Positions 22,102 to 34,113 of a stretch of DNA of 64,000 nucleotides are shown in pieces (within the stretch, counting starts at the first letter, position 1; the number at the start of each line of letters is the position of its first letter). The notes under the pieces are model-generated. The model saw nothing but the letters and a program-made list of their open reading frames with translations. It did no database searches and was not told the origin of the DNA. The stretch is from the NCBI GenBank assembly GCA_030068075.1, contig CM057829.1:84745132-84809131 (forward strand), read 5' to 3'. Origin of the DNA: Paguma larvata (lineage: Eukaryota > Chordata > Mammalia > Carnivora > Viverridae). The translations under genes and the position numbers were made by a program.

Positions 22102-23272
22102 TATTCATATTTTCTTCTACTTCCAGATTATACCAATATATAACTGCCTTCCAGCAACTATTTCTCTATATAAGCTCTGTCTGACCTTTGTATCTCACAT
22201 TCCTAAAGAAACCACTCCAACAAACACGATGGCACAGTCTACCTGGCATGCAAGATTCGGGTCACTGTGTGTGTCTTTTCCAAAGGAATTATAATCTGTT
22301 ATACTGGAGTTTATATTCTTTCAATCTTTTATTCATTCAAGATGTATAAATTAAATAGATTCTATGGGGAAGGTGCAGTCATACAAACTTAGAATTTAAT
22401 AGTAGAAACAAACAAAGAAGTTATGTTATAAGACCTAATGAACTTACAGTTCTTTCCTTTCCATACCTTGAGGTCCTCTGCCCTCTCTTCTCTTTCCTCC
22501 TCTGCCATCTTGAGCCCAACCTTTCTCTTTCTGTTTTCGACCTAGATTTGGAGACTTTTCAGATTGGTTGACTAGAATAATTACAATGTGAGAGGAAATC
22601 ACTCTCTTCAAGAAAAAGGTAAATAGATGCAGAATTTCTACTCAATGTGTTTATTCCACCAATTTTTGAATAAAAAGTAATAAACCACTAGGATCTGAGC
22701 TGTGTGACAGAAATTAAGAAAACCTACTAAGGGCCTGATTTCATAAGTCCAGCAAGAACAATACACATTAAATAACTATTAGCAGATAGAACTGTTGTAG
22801 TATAATTATGATAAATATTATAGGAATCTCCAAAATCTGTACTTAGAAAATAAGAGAAATTAGTGCAGAAGGGTGGGATGGAGTACAAAGAGAAATGGTG
22901 ACCAAATTAAGTGGTAAAATTTCATCAACAGAATGAAACACTTTCAGCTATAATAGTGATAGTAACAATAAAGATAATTTGAAAGAATAAGGAATTATAG
23001 AACCAAAATAAGAGACAATGATAGCAGGAAATTTGAGAAAAGGGTAATGACAGCTCAAGCGTTCTTTGGTCTGTTGTGTAGGTGTCAGTTTAAGATATAT
23101 TGTCTAACTTTAGAGATTATAAGATTAACCACTGAAAAGAGAAAACAGTGTATAAATTCCAAGCCGAAAGAGAAAATCAAGGGTAAATAAAGTAAAACAA
23201 ACAAATGAACAAAAACCAGTAAGTGAATAATGAAGTGGAGACAAAAAAGTGCATTTTTCCCTAGAATTTTGT
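22102..23272. other. No recognised feature
   Basis: AT-rich single-copy-like DNA. A frame of 96 codons at 22004-22294 starts inside the SINE and is not a gene. Confidence 0.45.
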
Positions 23273-23351
23273 AAGAGAGAGGAAGGGAGAGAGGGAGGAA
23301 AGGAGAGAGAGGAAGGAAGGAAAAAAGGAAGGAAGGAGAAATAAAGAAAAG
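23273..23351. repeat. Purine-rich low-complexity tract (GGAA/GA)
   Basis: A run of GAGAGAGGAAGGGAGAGAGG type followed by GGAAGGAAGG and AAATAAAGAAAAG. It is a degenerate (GGAA)n/(GA)n tract, less regular than the one at 63668-63801. Confidence 0.9.
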
Positions 23352-25599
23352 TAGTATGTGATCAGAGATGCAGATGAAGCTATAGAATCATTTTTCCCCA
23401 TCTCCCGAATGGGAGATGCTAAAAAATGTTTGCAGGCTGATGCTTCAGCAATAGGGCAACAATTACAATGCTGGAAGGGGTGTATAGTTTAACCACATAA
23501 CTTGAGGGAAACTGGCTGTAGATCTTAGGTCGGGCCTGGCATTTGATACACACAGCCTCTGTGGAAAACAGGAAGGAGAGAGACAGGTTCCATTTGTAGT
23601 TTGGAAGTGGAAAGGTGAGAGAATTTGTGTCTAATGACTTCCACTTTTTTCAATGATTTATGAGGCAAAATCGTCAGCTAAAAGTTGTCCCCAAGAGGCC
23701 TTGATGGTTCTGGGATATAGGCCTTTCTGGTGCCTTGATTCAGATAGAAGAAAACTAAAAGGAGAGGGAAAAAAAGCCCAGAAAACTCACTGGATTGTCG
23801 TTTCTCAAGTCCTGAGGTTTCTGTTCAGCGCCCTCTTCTTCCTTCTAACTTCTGGAGTCCTTTTGCTGTTTTAACCTCATTCTGTTTAGAAGGGAGGAGC
23901 AGGATAAAGCAAGTCTTCCCCAAGTTGAATTAACATTTTGAGATGACATCTTCTTTTTGTGGTTTATAAAAGTTGGCCCTACGCTGCAAGACAAACCTTT
24001 TTGAATATAGAAAATTTCCAAGCTCTTGAGACACGTTCTCCACAAATATACGGGTGCACAAACATATACAACCTAATTTCTCCTTACAATATGCAATCCA
24101 TAAAATCTATCGGGTGAGAAACAGTGTAGAATCAATGGGAAAAGAATAAAAAGAAGGGAGAGAGGCTCTTCAATGGAGAAATGTGGCAGAAAACAGAAGA
24201 AAGTATAAATACCCACCTGTGTGAATTTCCTCCTTTTAAAAAAATTCCACTCATTTCTTTCCAGGAATGATGGAGTCCAATAATGTCTTTTCCATTCCAT
24301 AGGATGGACAACTTTTTAGCTTTATTCCCCCATGCCTGAGTGCATTTTCTAAATGCATCTCTGTTTTCATAACCAAATGAAAGCACAGTCTTCATACTAG
24401 CTTAAAGAATGCTATGTCTACAATGCCTACTATGTAGCAGGACTGAACAGTGAATTGACTGATTAGATTTAGGGAAAAAGTTGTATTGGCTCCTTAAATA
24501 AACTTCCTGATTGGTTACGGAAATTAGAGTGATATGGAATCCCACATTAAGTAGACCACACATGAATATTGATTTCTTGTTGCCTCAGTTTCTCTCATGG
24601 AATAGTTTTGTCCCCTCAATGAAGATTACTCCTTTCTTTGTCGACTCCACACCCTCTTCCAGTTCTACTTTCTATTTCTTTTCATTAACTTGCCTGAGAG
24701 CATTGTCACTCACAGTGAATTATAAGTTTTTCTTATCTCCCTGCCTCCTTTACACTCTTTGCTAAGCTTTTAATGTGCATCACCTGGTGATAATTTATTT
24801 CTCAATTCTTCTTTTGAATATAGTCCATTTCCGGAAAGCATATCATCATAAATTTTTCTTCCAAGAGACAATACCATAAGACACTACCTGCAGCTCTATG
24901 CTAGAAAATACTTTCCATGCTTTCAAAACTGTTGGGTGTAGAGCATGAATCTTATTCATATTTTCCTTACCATGAATTTGTATCACCATAAAAATCCATA
25001 TCATATTCCAGTATTTTCTTTAGTTTATGAAAGATTGACTTAATAATTAAAATACAATTACATTTTTACATGAAATTGAGCTGATTCATCTTGTTCTTTA
25101 ATATTAGAAAATTCACCTTTCGGATCTTTATTCCTGAAGATTTCCTTTCCTTCATGGACTTGTAGGTATTAGTAATAACTGAAAAGTGCTACATTTTAAA
25201 ACAAATCACATATGCAAAGTGGTTTTACAATGCTTTCCAATTACACCCACGCATAAAAAGACACCTACACACATATTCATCTTCGTTTCCAAAATTGCCT
25301 TTGAAAGTGGTTGGTAGATACCTAAGTTTAAGAAAACCAATTTACTCCTGACTCTGGCAATGTTTTTAGGAAAAGAAACTTTCATGATATCTCCCAAAAT
25401 GTCTTCTTTCCATTCCATAATACTTTTTTAAAAAATTCATTGAAAATTTACATCAAACTCCTTCTTAAATCATCAAAAGAATCTTCCTTATAATTACTAC
25501 AGCAATGATGAGACTATGGAGTCAGATAAAAATTCCAATTTGTCCTTAAAATCAATAAAGCAAATACTGTCTATTTGAAATATTAAATGTTAAGATTGT
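23352..25599. other. No recognised feature
   Basis: Over 2 kb without a nameable repeat or gene. Frames of 60-87 codons occur on both strands (for example 24132-24395 - and 24511-24765 +) and show no conserved motif. The composition is AT-rich with pyrimidine-rich patches at 23820-23850 and 24580-24740. Confidence 0.4.
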
Positions 25600-26295
25600 T
25601 CCTATAAAGGCCAAGACAGGCGACTCCAATATGAACCACTTTGGCATAAAGATTATTTTGTGTTTGAAGGGATTCAGGACAGGTCACCCCAGAATGCATT
25701 ACTGGCATGCAGACTATTTTAACGTGAAGGCAATGGAGACCCTGAAGGCTCAGAGAAAGTTTTTTGCCTCTCCCTTAATTACATAGAAGAATCTGAATTG
25801 AGAATCTTTCTCAGAATAAGAATTACTACCAGACATAATTTTTTTAATTAATTTATTTGAGAGAGAGAGAGAGAATCCTGAGCAGTTTCCAACTGTCAGC
25901 ACAGAGCCTGATGCGGGGCTCACATCCAGAAAGCATGAGATGATGGCCGGAGCCGAAATCAAGAGTCGGACGCCTAGCTGACTGAGCCACCCAGGACCCC
26001 AGAGAAAAATTTTATCTGAGTGACCCATCTGTATCACAGAGCAAACATCAAATTACCAGATATCTTCTCTTCTCTCTATTGCCCTGTGAATTGCATTTCT
26101 TTGTTTTGAAGTCATAGACCCCTACCTCCTTTCCCCTAGTTCAGGATGTGCTTGGATTTCCCATGTATATATGGATTCACCGGTTGTATGCTATTAAGTT
26201 AGTTTTTCTCCTGTTAATCTGCGTCATGTCAATTTGATTTCTAGTCTAGCTAGAAGGCCCTAGAAGGGGAGACAGAAATTCTTTCTCCCTGACAT
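25600..26295 (+). mobile_element. LTR-like repeat, split by a SINE
   Basis: Near the right end TTTTTCTCCTGTTAATCTGCGTCATGTCAATTTGATT (in blocks), then CTAGAAGGCCCTAGAAGGGGAGAC and TCTTTCTCCCTGACA resemble the U5/3' end of mammalian ERV LTRs. The left part (25600-25837) has words in common with the repeat at 29250-30030. I cannot name the family and see no retroviral coding region. Confidence 0.45.
25838..26000 (-). mobile_element. CAN-SINE, shortened, inside an LTR-like repeat
   Basis: T-rich tail, a short (GA)n block, AATCCTGAGCAG, GATGCGGGGCTCACATCC and an end at TGACTGAGCCACCCAGGACCCC. It is about 160 bp, so much of the CT-rich middle is lost. Confidence 0.9.
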
Positions 26296-26877
26296 CCCTA
26301 AAGACAGGCATCAAATATGAAATTTATAGCAAATTACCCTGTTGGTAGCCCCAGCAGCACTATTATCGTGTCTACAGGTCTTTTTCACAAGCTACTGATC
26401 AATACCTCCCTCACTTGCACTTTCATGTGGGTTTTCACACATGTAAGTATAGGACTTTGAAAATTTGAATTTATTTTATTAGACTAAGCTCTCCTTCAGC
26501 CTACAGGAAATTTGCAGAGGATAAAAATTTTGATGCTTCAAATAGTTGATACTGGTTTTGCTTTAGGGCATCAGACAATTTTTTTCATATGTCCTTTATT
26601 TATTGAAATCATTTAAAATGATAACAACTATACATGTTTCCTTTACCTCCCCGACCCCTCCCAAAGAAGAGAATAATTAGCCTTTAAATGACGTAGGAAA
26701 CACAACATAAGATACTTTAAGGTGTGTAAATACATTCATTTTTATTTACCCCAAAACACAGAGCTCAAACTGCAGAACTCAGGTTGGTTTTCCCAGTTGT
26801 CTCACAATTTGTTTGTCTACTCCTCCTAACTTCTCCTCATTTCATTATTTGTTGTATTTATTAATTTAATTGTTTAA
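26296..26877. other. Unassigned spacer
   Basis: No gene or repeat recognised. The last 60 bases are T/A-rich and could include the tail of the antisense LINE-1 that follows. Confidence 0.4.
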
Positions 26878-28145
26878 TTTTAATTCCAGTATAGTTAACA
26901 TACTAGTATAACGTAGTGTTATATTAGTTTCAGGTGTACAATAGAGTGATTCAACACCTCCATAGGTCCCCGGGTGCTCATCACAGCAAGTACTCTCCTT
27001 AATCCCCATCACCTATTTCACCCATCTCCCCTCCTTCTCCCGCTGGTAGCCATCAGTTTTTCTCTTTGGTTTCATTCTCTCTCTCTCTCTTTTCTTTTGC
27101 TTGTTTCTTTTGTTTCTTAAATCCCACATATGAGTGAAATCATATGGTATTTGTCTTTCTCTGGCTGACTTACTTCCTTTAGCATCATACCCTTTAGCTC
27201 CATTCATGTCATTGCAAATGGCAAGATTTCATTCTATTTTATGGCTGAATGATATTTGATTGTATATATAAATCACACATTCTTTATCCATTCATTTATT
27301 GATGGACATTTGGGCTTCAGCTGCTTCCATAATTTGGCTATCATAAATAATGCTGCTATAAACACAAAGGTGCATGTATTCTTTTGAACTAGTATTTTTG
27401 TATTTTGGGGGTAAATACTCAATAGTGTGATTACTGGATCATAGGTTGGTTCTATTTTTAACGTTTAAGGAACTACAGTATTGTTTACCAGAGTGGCTGT
27501 AACTGTTTGCAGGTCCAACCTGCAACAGGTACAAGAGAGTTCCCTTTTCTCCACATCCTCACCTACACTGGTTTCTTGTGTTGTTGATTTTAGCTTTTCT
27601 GAAGGGGCTGAGGTAGTATCTCATTGTAGTTTAGATTTGCATTTCCCTGATAAAGAGTGATATTGAACATCTTTTCATGTGTCTATAGGCCATCTGAAGG
27701 TCTTCTTTGGAGAAATGTCTGTTCATTTCTTCTACCCATTGTTTAATTGCGTTTTTTGTTTTTTGGGTGTTGATTTATATAAGTTCTTTATATATTTTGG
27801 ATGTTAACCCCTTGTCAGTTATGTCATTTGCAAATATTTTTTCCCATTCAATAGTTTTGTTAATTATTTCCTTCACTGTGCAGAGGTTTTTTTTTTTTAT
27901 GTACTTCTCATAGTTTATTTTCATTTTTCTTTCCCTTGCCTCAGGAGACGTATCTAGAAAAATTTTGTTATGGTCTATATGGGAGACCTTCCTGCCTGTA
28001 TTCTTTTCTAGGATATTGATAGTTTCCTATCTCACATTTATGTCTTTAATCCATTTTGAACTTATTTTTGTGTATGGTATAAGAAAGTGGTCCAGTTTCA
28101 TTATTTTCCATGTAGCTGACCAGTTTTCCCATCGCCATTTGTGGA
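26878..28145 (-). mobile_element. LINE-1, 3' part (3' UTR and ORF2 C-terminal region), 5' truncated
   Basis: On the + strand it starts with the antisense 3' UTR (TTAGTTTCAGGTGTACAATAG, GTGCTCATCACAGCAAGTAC). It then runs through the antisense of the ORF2 C-terminal region (TTCTTTATATATTTTGGATG at about 27784, CCCTTGTCAGTTATGTCATTTGC). It ends near GACCAGTTTTCCCATCGCC, followed by unrelated DNA. Frames of 68 and 116 codons on the + strand are antisense to ORF2 and have no meaning as genes. It is better preserved than the L1M-type pieces at 48-53 kb. Confidence 0.88.
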
Positions 28146-28616
28146 AGAGATCTCCACACCTCTTGAAATGCTTATTATCTCTTTACGAACTAACTCAAGT
28201 TCCTCAACCATTCTGTATTAGATTTGCCAGGATTTTCCTATCATCTTATAAAGTTCAACACAAATTATATTTATTGGACGCTTACCAGCTGTATACATTT
28301 AGTGAATTTTTATAAATTTATTTATCTCCCTCAACAAAATTATAAATTTATTTAAGGATTTAGGATCTTTTGTTTTCCATAACTAGTGTAGTTTTGAAAA
28401 GATATATAATGATTCATTGATTGCTCAGGTTTGTTAAAAGAAAAATCCTTCCCATTTATTTCTATACAATTTTTTACATGTTATGGTTTATAATGTAAGT
28501 ATTAAAACCATAGGCATTATAACTTGCTGTTAAATAATGTTTGATAATTGTACCTTTGATAAGATATAATTTATACTGCTGATTTTAAGATTAGACTTTG
28601 CTTTAAAAAATTATTT
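28146..28616. other. No recognised feature
   Basis: AT-rich DNA between the 5' truncation point of the LINE-1 and the next SINE. Confidence 0.45.
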
Positions 28617-28628
28617 GCAATAATTTTT

Positions 28629-28854
28629 TTAAGTATTTTCAGTTTATTTATTTTAAGAAAGATATAGAGAGAGGAAGCATGAGAGGGATGAGGGGCAGAG
28701 AGAGAGAGAGAGAGAGAGAGAAGGAGAGAGAAACCCAAGCAGGTTCTGCACTGCCAGCAAGGAACCTGACATGGTCTCCCATGATTTATGGGATCATGAC
28801 CTGAGCCAGAGTCAAGAGTTAGATGCTGAACTGACTGAGCCAACCAGGTGCCCT
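28629..28854 (-). mobile_element. CAN-SINE, full length
   Basis: It ends CTGACTGAGCCAACCAGGTGCCC. A 12-bp duplication GCAATAATTTTT / GCAGTAATTTTT (28617-28628 and 28855-28866, one mismatch) flanks it. It holds a (GA)n stretch of about 13 units at 28697-28721. Confidence 0.95.
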
Positions 28855-28934
28855 GCAGTAATTTTTAATATGACATAAAGTGATCAGTTTAACATATATA
28901 TTAGTTTTGAGACTTTCCAGTTCACCAGAAGGGA

Positions 28935-29100
28935 CCTAGCAGGGATTTAGGAGAAATAGATTCTAATTTCTCTCTTTGGCAAAATTTATGATCTGGGAAT
29001 TGAAAAAAGCTCGTATAAATTTCTTTAACCTTTTTGGGTCTTCATTTCCTCATAAAATGAATATGGTCTAGAAAATTCTCTAAATTTACTTTCAGGCATA
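28935..29100 (+). mobile_element. Possible MIR/MIR3 remnant
   Basis: AAATTTCTTTAACCTTTTTGGGTCTTCATTTCCTCATAAAATG (blocks at about 29015-29060) follows the MIR core order (TTACTTAACCTCTCTG...TTTCCTCATCTGTAAAATG), with GGTCTAGAAAATTCTC after it. Strongly diverged. Confidence 0.5.
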
Positions 29101-29249
29101 AAATTACATATGAGCTGGGCACACTGGAAAAATATATTTATTTGAGTTTTTCCCTACAAAGTCTCTTTATATTACAACTTTCATGTGTAGTCTTGGGACT
29201 ACTACTAACAGACAGGAAAATCACTAAACTTCATGTATATTGCAGGAGA

Positions 29250-29488
29250 ACAGAATTTGCCACCCCAAAATATGTCTCTTTGGTACAAGGATTACTTTAG
29301 GCTGATTATTTTTAAGAGAAAACAAACACAAGAAAGACTCTGAAAATTGAATAGAAGTTGTCCTTTTGTAAGAGACATTTATGTTTAAAGGGAAATATTT
29401 ATATGTAGGGTGTCTCCCTCTCTGTACCTGGAAGAGAAAAATTATTCTAAATATCTAGAAACTTATTTTTTAATGTTTATTTATTTAT

Positions 29489-29534
<46 letters not shown>

Positions 29535-30030
29535 CGTAGGAGGGGCAGAGAAAGAGGGAGAGAGAGAATCCTAAGAAGACTCTGGACCTGTCAGCACAGA
29601 GCCTGAGCAGGGCTCAGTCTCACAAACCATGAGATCATGGCTTGAGTCTATCTAGAGTCAGACACTTAATTGACTGAGCCACGCTGGCGCCCCTCTAGAA
29701 ACCAATTAATGGAGAAGGCAACAGCCTAAATCTGTATAACAACTTTAGTTTACTGTGCTTTCCCTAGTAACCTCCCATTAATGGCTTCCTCTCCCAATCA
29801 ATATCTTCTTTTGTCTTTAGCTGGAGGGGTTATTTAAGGTGGTGGCTTGTGTCACTTCAGCATTACTCAGTTTTCCTAGGTATTTTCTATGTATATAGGA
29901 GGTATACATGTTATAAACTTCTGTTTGTTTTTTCTCATTAATCTGGCTTTTATTATGTGGGGAAAGGAGGATCTCTGCCAAGAATCTAGAAGGATGGAGG
30001 GAAAATTTTCTTTCCTTCTTTACAATATTC
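29250..30030 (+). mobile_element. LTR-like repeat, split by a SINE
   Basis: Begins near GAACAGAATTTGCCACCCCAAAATATG with TTTGGTACAAGGATTACTTTAGGCTGATT. After the SINE it continues to CTCATTAATCTGGC and CTAGAAGGATGGAGGGAAAATTTTC. Both ends resemble those of the LTR-like unit at 25600-26295, in the same orientation. Family and exact limits are not known to me. No coding region. Confidence 0.45.
29463..29693 (-). mobile_element. CAN-SINE with long (GA)n
   Basis: The CT-rich part of the SINE has expanded into an uninterrupted GA run at 29492-29531. The target-site duplication TCTAGAAAC is at 29454-29462 and 29694-29702. Head: GACTGAGCCACGCTGGCGCCCC. Confidence 0.95.
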
Positions 30031-30222
30031 CCTCATTTAGCCAAACCCATAATATATATAAATCAGTGAGATTGTGATTCATAATTGTCTTTTTATGAGC
30101 AAGAAAAATATCTGTAGATTAAATAGTATTTTTAAAAGTCCAAGCTACAACATAAAGTGACAGATAATGACTGCTTTACTTTTATGTTTTATTTTTTAAT
30201 TGAACACATATTAATATCCCAA

Positions 30223-30681
30223 TGTTAAAAAACAAAATTCAACTGAGTAAATTTGAAGATCTAATTGGCTTTATTAAGTAATGAATAAATGAGATAGCAT
30301 TCCATATAGCAAGGAGAGGGGAACTCCAAGGAATTGCACAGAATATAATTATTATTATTATTATTATTATTATTATTTTTAGGAAGGAGGGTGAGGTAGG
30401 AAGTTATTAGTAAAAGAAAAGAAAGCAGCATTGTGTCAGGCAAGGTCACATTTCTTAGGTAGAAGGGCAGGGTTCCTATTGAGTGGGTTACCTCATCTTC
30501 CTTTGGAGGATGGAGAGGGCCCATGTGATAGATTACCTCATTCGGTGCTGACCAGAAAATCCCAAATTGATTAGCTTAAAGTTCCACTGCTGGAGAGCTT
30601 TAAAATGCAATTAAATCTTAGTTTGCTGTCCTGGGTACAAGTGATTCCACCTTGGGGCTGTCCTTCTTTTTAATACCAACA
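30223..30681 (-). mobile_element. Probable solo LTR, family not assigned
   Basis: On the - strand it begins TGTTGGTATTAAAAAGAAGG and ends GTTTTTTAACA, so the TG...CA termini are present over 459 bp. Its 3' part on that strand has AATAAAGCCAATTAG, an AATAAA signal placed as in an LTR. The body (antisense GTGAGGTAGGAAGTTATTAG, GGTTACCTCATCTTCC) recalls ERVL-class LTRs. No 5-bp target duplication is evident. Confidence 0.6.
30346..30377. repeat. (ATT)n microsatellite
   Basis: About ten ATT units within the probable LTR, ending in a run of T. Confidence 0.95.
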
Positions 30682-31044
30682 AACTGAGAAATCCAAATAC
30701 CTATCACTTTCTTCCTTTTCTTCTACTTTCCTTTTTATAAATATAAATTTACCTATTGAGAGTTAAGACTATAAATACAGACATACATAATAGGCAAGTC
30801 GTAAAATCACATACCATTTTGAACACTGCTATATTGTGATTTATAAGAAATATATATGTAGTCACTCAGATGACCAAAATCTATCTTTCACATATATTTA
30901 GTCTATGCCCATGGATCCTGTTCACACATCCCCAAATCCTCGTATTTTCTTGAGTAATAAGAGCAATTAGAGCATATTTTCTCAAGAGATTTGGTCTCTT
31001 GTCCCCAGTTCCTGAAATTGCCTCAGAGCCATGAAGGAAAAATG
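30682..31044. other. Unassigned spacer
   Basis: AT-rich; nothing recognised. Confidence 0.4.
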
Positions 31045-31760
31045 GGAGTCTTGTTTTTCATAACAAGCTCCTTTCCACCACAACTGGGTTTATGTTAAGA
31101 GGTAACTTTTGGAAAGCTCCTAAGGATGGAGGCTAGTTGCCAGGCAAACCAACAATGAATCAGAGGATTGGAACTTTTAGTCCTACTCCCTGATTTCTGG
31201 GGAGGGGTAGGGGGCTAGAAGCTGAATCAGTCACCAATGGCCAATGAGTTAATCAATCACGACTCTGTAATGTAGCCTCCATAAAAATCCAAAAGGAGGA
31301 TGTTCATAGAGCTCCCAGGTTGGGGAACAAGAACATTCCCACCTGCTACTGTGCCGGGCCCCAAACTCCACAAAGACAGAAGCTCCTTTGTTTGAGACAT
31401 CACCATATCTCTTCATCTGACTGATAATTCCTACCTTTTAATATCCTGTGTAGTAAATTGTATCTAATGGGTAAATGGGTTTCCTGAGTTCTGCGAACTG
31501 CTCTAACAAATTAATCAAACCCAAGGTGGGGGCTCTGGGAACCTCTGATTTATAACCAGTTGGTCAGAAGTACAAATAACAACCTGGATTTGTGATTGAT
31601 ATCTGAAGTGGAGGGCAGTCTTGTGGGACTGAGCCGGTACCCTATGGAATCTGATGCTACCTCTGAGTAGATTATGTCAGAATCGAGTTGAATTGTAGAA
31701 CAGTCAACAGATGCCCTGAGCATTGCTTGATGGTGTGGGGGGAAATTGGAATTGGTTTCA
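31045..31760 (+). repeat. Dispersed repeat, LTR-like, family not assigned
   Basis: A long block of familiar mammalian repeat text: GGCCAATGAGTTAATCAATCA, ATGTAGCCTCCATAAAAATCC, CTCTAACAAATTAATCAAACCC, ACCAGTTGGTCAGAAGTAC, ACAACCTGGATTTGTGATTG, GGCAGTCTTGTGGGACTGAG. I recognise the pattern as a repeat seen many times in mammalian genomes and probably an LTR, but I cannot name it safely. Confidence 0.6.
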
Positions 31761-32534
31761 AAATACTATTTAAACACAAATGATCCAAATTCATAATTAG
31801 AAAAATCACATGAAACTCAACTGCATGCACTGTTAATAAAACACATTTACCTCATGAGTTTACACATCCTTTCTTGTTATATTTTCATTTATAAAGCATC
31901 TCCTAGGCTAATAAAAATGTCAGGAAGTGTATGTAGTGCTGACATCTGCTGGCAGAAATGGTTGGGAACAATGTGTGACCATTACAATTCACCCTATGGA
32001 GATGGGCAACGGAGGGCCTGAAGTATTAAATCTTTAAGATTTATTTATATTTCCATGACTTCTAACATTGTATAAAGAAAAGTATCAGATATTAAGTGTA
32101 TCACATTTCCAAATATTGACCCTCGATGAAGAGAATTTGTCTGGGCAAGTCTTTTAACAATGCTGGATCTAGATGCATCTATCTCCCATCTTTCCAGCTT
32201 TAATATTCAGCTTGGTTTTGATAAGTTATCCCCATAGAGTCTACATTGTAGTTTAAAATAGTTCAGAAACTTACCGTAAAGTAAATTTTAAGTTATTCAA
32301 ATAGACCAAAAAACTAAATGCTTTCAGATTAAATCTAAGTTAGTATCAGGATTTCATCTATCAAAGAAAGATTAAGAGTTTTTCTAAACTAAAAAAGAAA
32401 CAAAAAAACAAAGACAACAAACAAACAAACAAAACCCACAAAGATTTAGCCAGTCATAAACTTCTAAGCTTCAAAACAGGGGAAGAAGTACTTATTTTGA
32501 AAAAATACAAAAGATAACACCAAAAGAGCTGAGT
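31761..32534. other. Unassigned stretch with an A-rich patch
   Basis: Mostly AT-rich unassigned sequence. A low-complexity A/C patch with CAAA units lies at about 32391-32437. Confidence 0.45.
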
Positions 32535-32695
32535 TTTTTTCTTGGCAAGTCACTTTAATATCTCTGAACTTCATACCTAAAATGGAGATAATATACTTAC
32601 TTCACAGTACAATCATGGGGATTAAATGAGAAACTTGTGCAATGATGATCATTAAACCATAAAGACCTTTACAAATGTAAGATAATATTATTCTT
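32535..32695 (+). mobile_element. MIR, sense
   Basis: TTGGCAAGTCACTTTAATATCTCTG, then AAAATGGAGATAATATACTTACTTCACAG and GGGGATTAAATGAGAAACTTGTGC follow the MIR core and 3' half in order. Confidence 0.75.
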
Positions 32696-33644
32696 TAGTT
32701 TCATATATATATCAGCGTTTTACATCTATATATAGCAATAATAGCTGTGGGTCTCCTGATAATTTCATCTTGACTGCAATTGTTTCAAAATTTATAATAC
32801 AAAATCTACAATTAATAGTCTAGTCAATTTAAAAGACCCAGATGTTCTGGAAGGCTCACATGTGCCTAATTTCCTATCTAAAGCTTGACAATATATTAAA
32901 TCCACGATAATGTGGGTTTGTGAATAATTCAAACACATATTTGAGAGTAGTTAAGTTATATAATAAATAATCATCTTCCAAAATTTCCTATTTTATTACT
33001 ATTTCTTATTACTTAGTTTTGATTTTACCTATATATTGTACAACTATTATAAATAATGCACTGAACTAGATAATAAGACGGCAGTGTGGGAACAGAAAAT
33101 AGAAAGATAAAGCTACAGCATTGTCGCCAGTCTCCAGGGACTTCGTATTTTCACAGGAAAGATAGATATTCCAAATGTAACAAATGAGGTAAAGGGATTT
33201 GGAGGAAAATGTTGAGTACAGTTAGAATACGGAGCTAACCAAACTCAAAATCCCAAGTCAGAAAATGTTATCTTGTTGCTTCATTTAAATGTGTGCCCCA
33301 GTAACAAGACTGGGGCAGGATATTATTCCTGAGCCATGAGGTTTGAGCACAGGGTGAATAGGTATTATTATGCCAGAAGTCGATCACGAGGGATAATATA
33401 AGACTGAACAGATGAGTTCGAATTGGAGTTTCGAATAGTTAGGAGAGGAACTGCAGGTTACGAACAGGGCAACCAATGATGGGAGACCCAAAGTTCAGGT
33501 AGGGGATGAAGGCAGGTCTCGTAACAGGCATGTTGGAAACAAGGGTGAGATGATGGAGCGAAGTGGCAGAAGCTCAAGGGATGGTAAAAACAAAGGTCAA
33601 AGAAAGTACAAAGATTTTTAGTTAAAAAATAAAGGTTAGAATAT
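32696..33644. other. No recognised feature
   Basis: AT-rich on the left, less so from about 33060. A frame of 77 codons (33458-33691 -) is not convincing. No named repeat. Confidence 0.4.
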
Positions 33645-33870
33645 ATTAATTCTTTATTCATTAAACATTTATTGAGATTTTCATATACCAAAACTTAGGG
33701 AAATAGGGTGAATATGAGACAGATCTGGCAACTCGAGAATTCATTTTACAAATGTTTGTTGAAGAACTCTAATTTATGCCACGGGCTATAGTGGGCACAA
33801 GCTAGAATAAACAATAGATATGAAATTCCCTTTCATGGAGTTTATATCTAGATGACTGCAAGCAAATAAT
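33645..33870 (+). repeat. Ancient dispersed repeat, family not assigned
   Basis: CATTAAACATTTATTGAGATTTTC, then TTTATGCCACGGGCTATAGTGGGC and TTTCATGGAGTTTATATCTAG match the pattern 'tattgagcacctactatgtgcc ... tcatggagcttacattctag'. It is related to the copy at 21575-21800. Confidence 0.5.
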
Positions 33871-33889
33871 TAAATGGAAAAATGTGTTA

Positions 33890-34113
33890 ATATAGGCATA
33901 TATCAGAGAGCAGGTCTTAAAAGTCTTCATCACAAGAAAAAAATCGTAAGTATGAATGGTGGTGGATGCTAAATAGCCTCATTGTGATCATTTTGCAGTG
34001 CGTACAAATATCAACTCCTTATGTTGTCGTGAAACGATATAATGTTATGTGTCGATATGTCAATTATACTTCAATAATAAATAAGCAATAAATAAATAAA
34101 CAAACAAACAATA
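33890..34113 (+). mobile_element. LINE-1 3' UTR end, strongly 5' truncated
   Basis: AGAGCAGGTCTTAAAAGTCTTCATCACAAG, GTGATCATTTTGCAGTGCGTAC, and CTTATGTTGTCGTGAAACGATATAATG, then GTCAATTATACTTCAATAA with an A-rich tail (AATAAATAAATAAACAAAC) are the sense 3' end of an L1MA/L1MB-age LINE-1. Confidence 0.8.

Noticed and set aside
27707..28315. Two hydrophobic + strand frames (68 and 116 codons) resembling membrane proteins
   Set aside because: They lie antisense to the LINE-1 ORF2 C-terminal region. T-rich antisense LINE-1 always gives Phe/Leu/Ile-rich frames.
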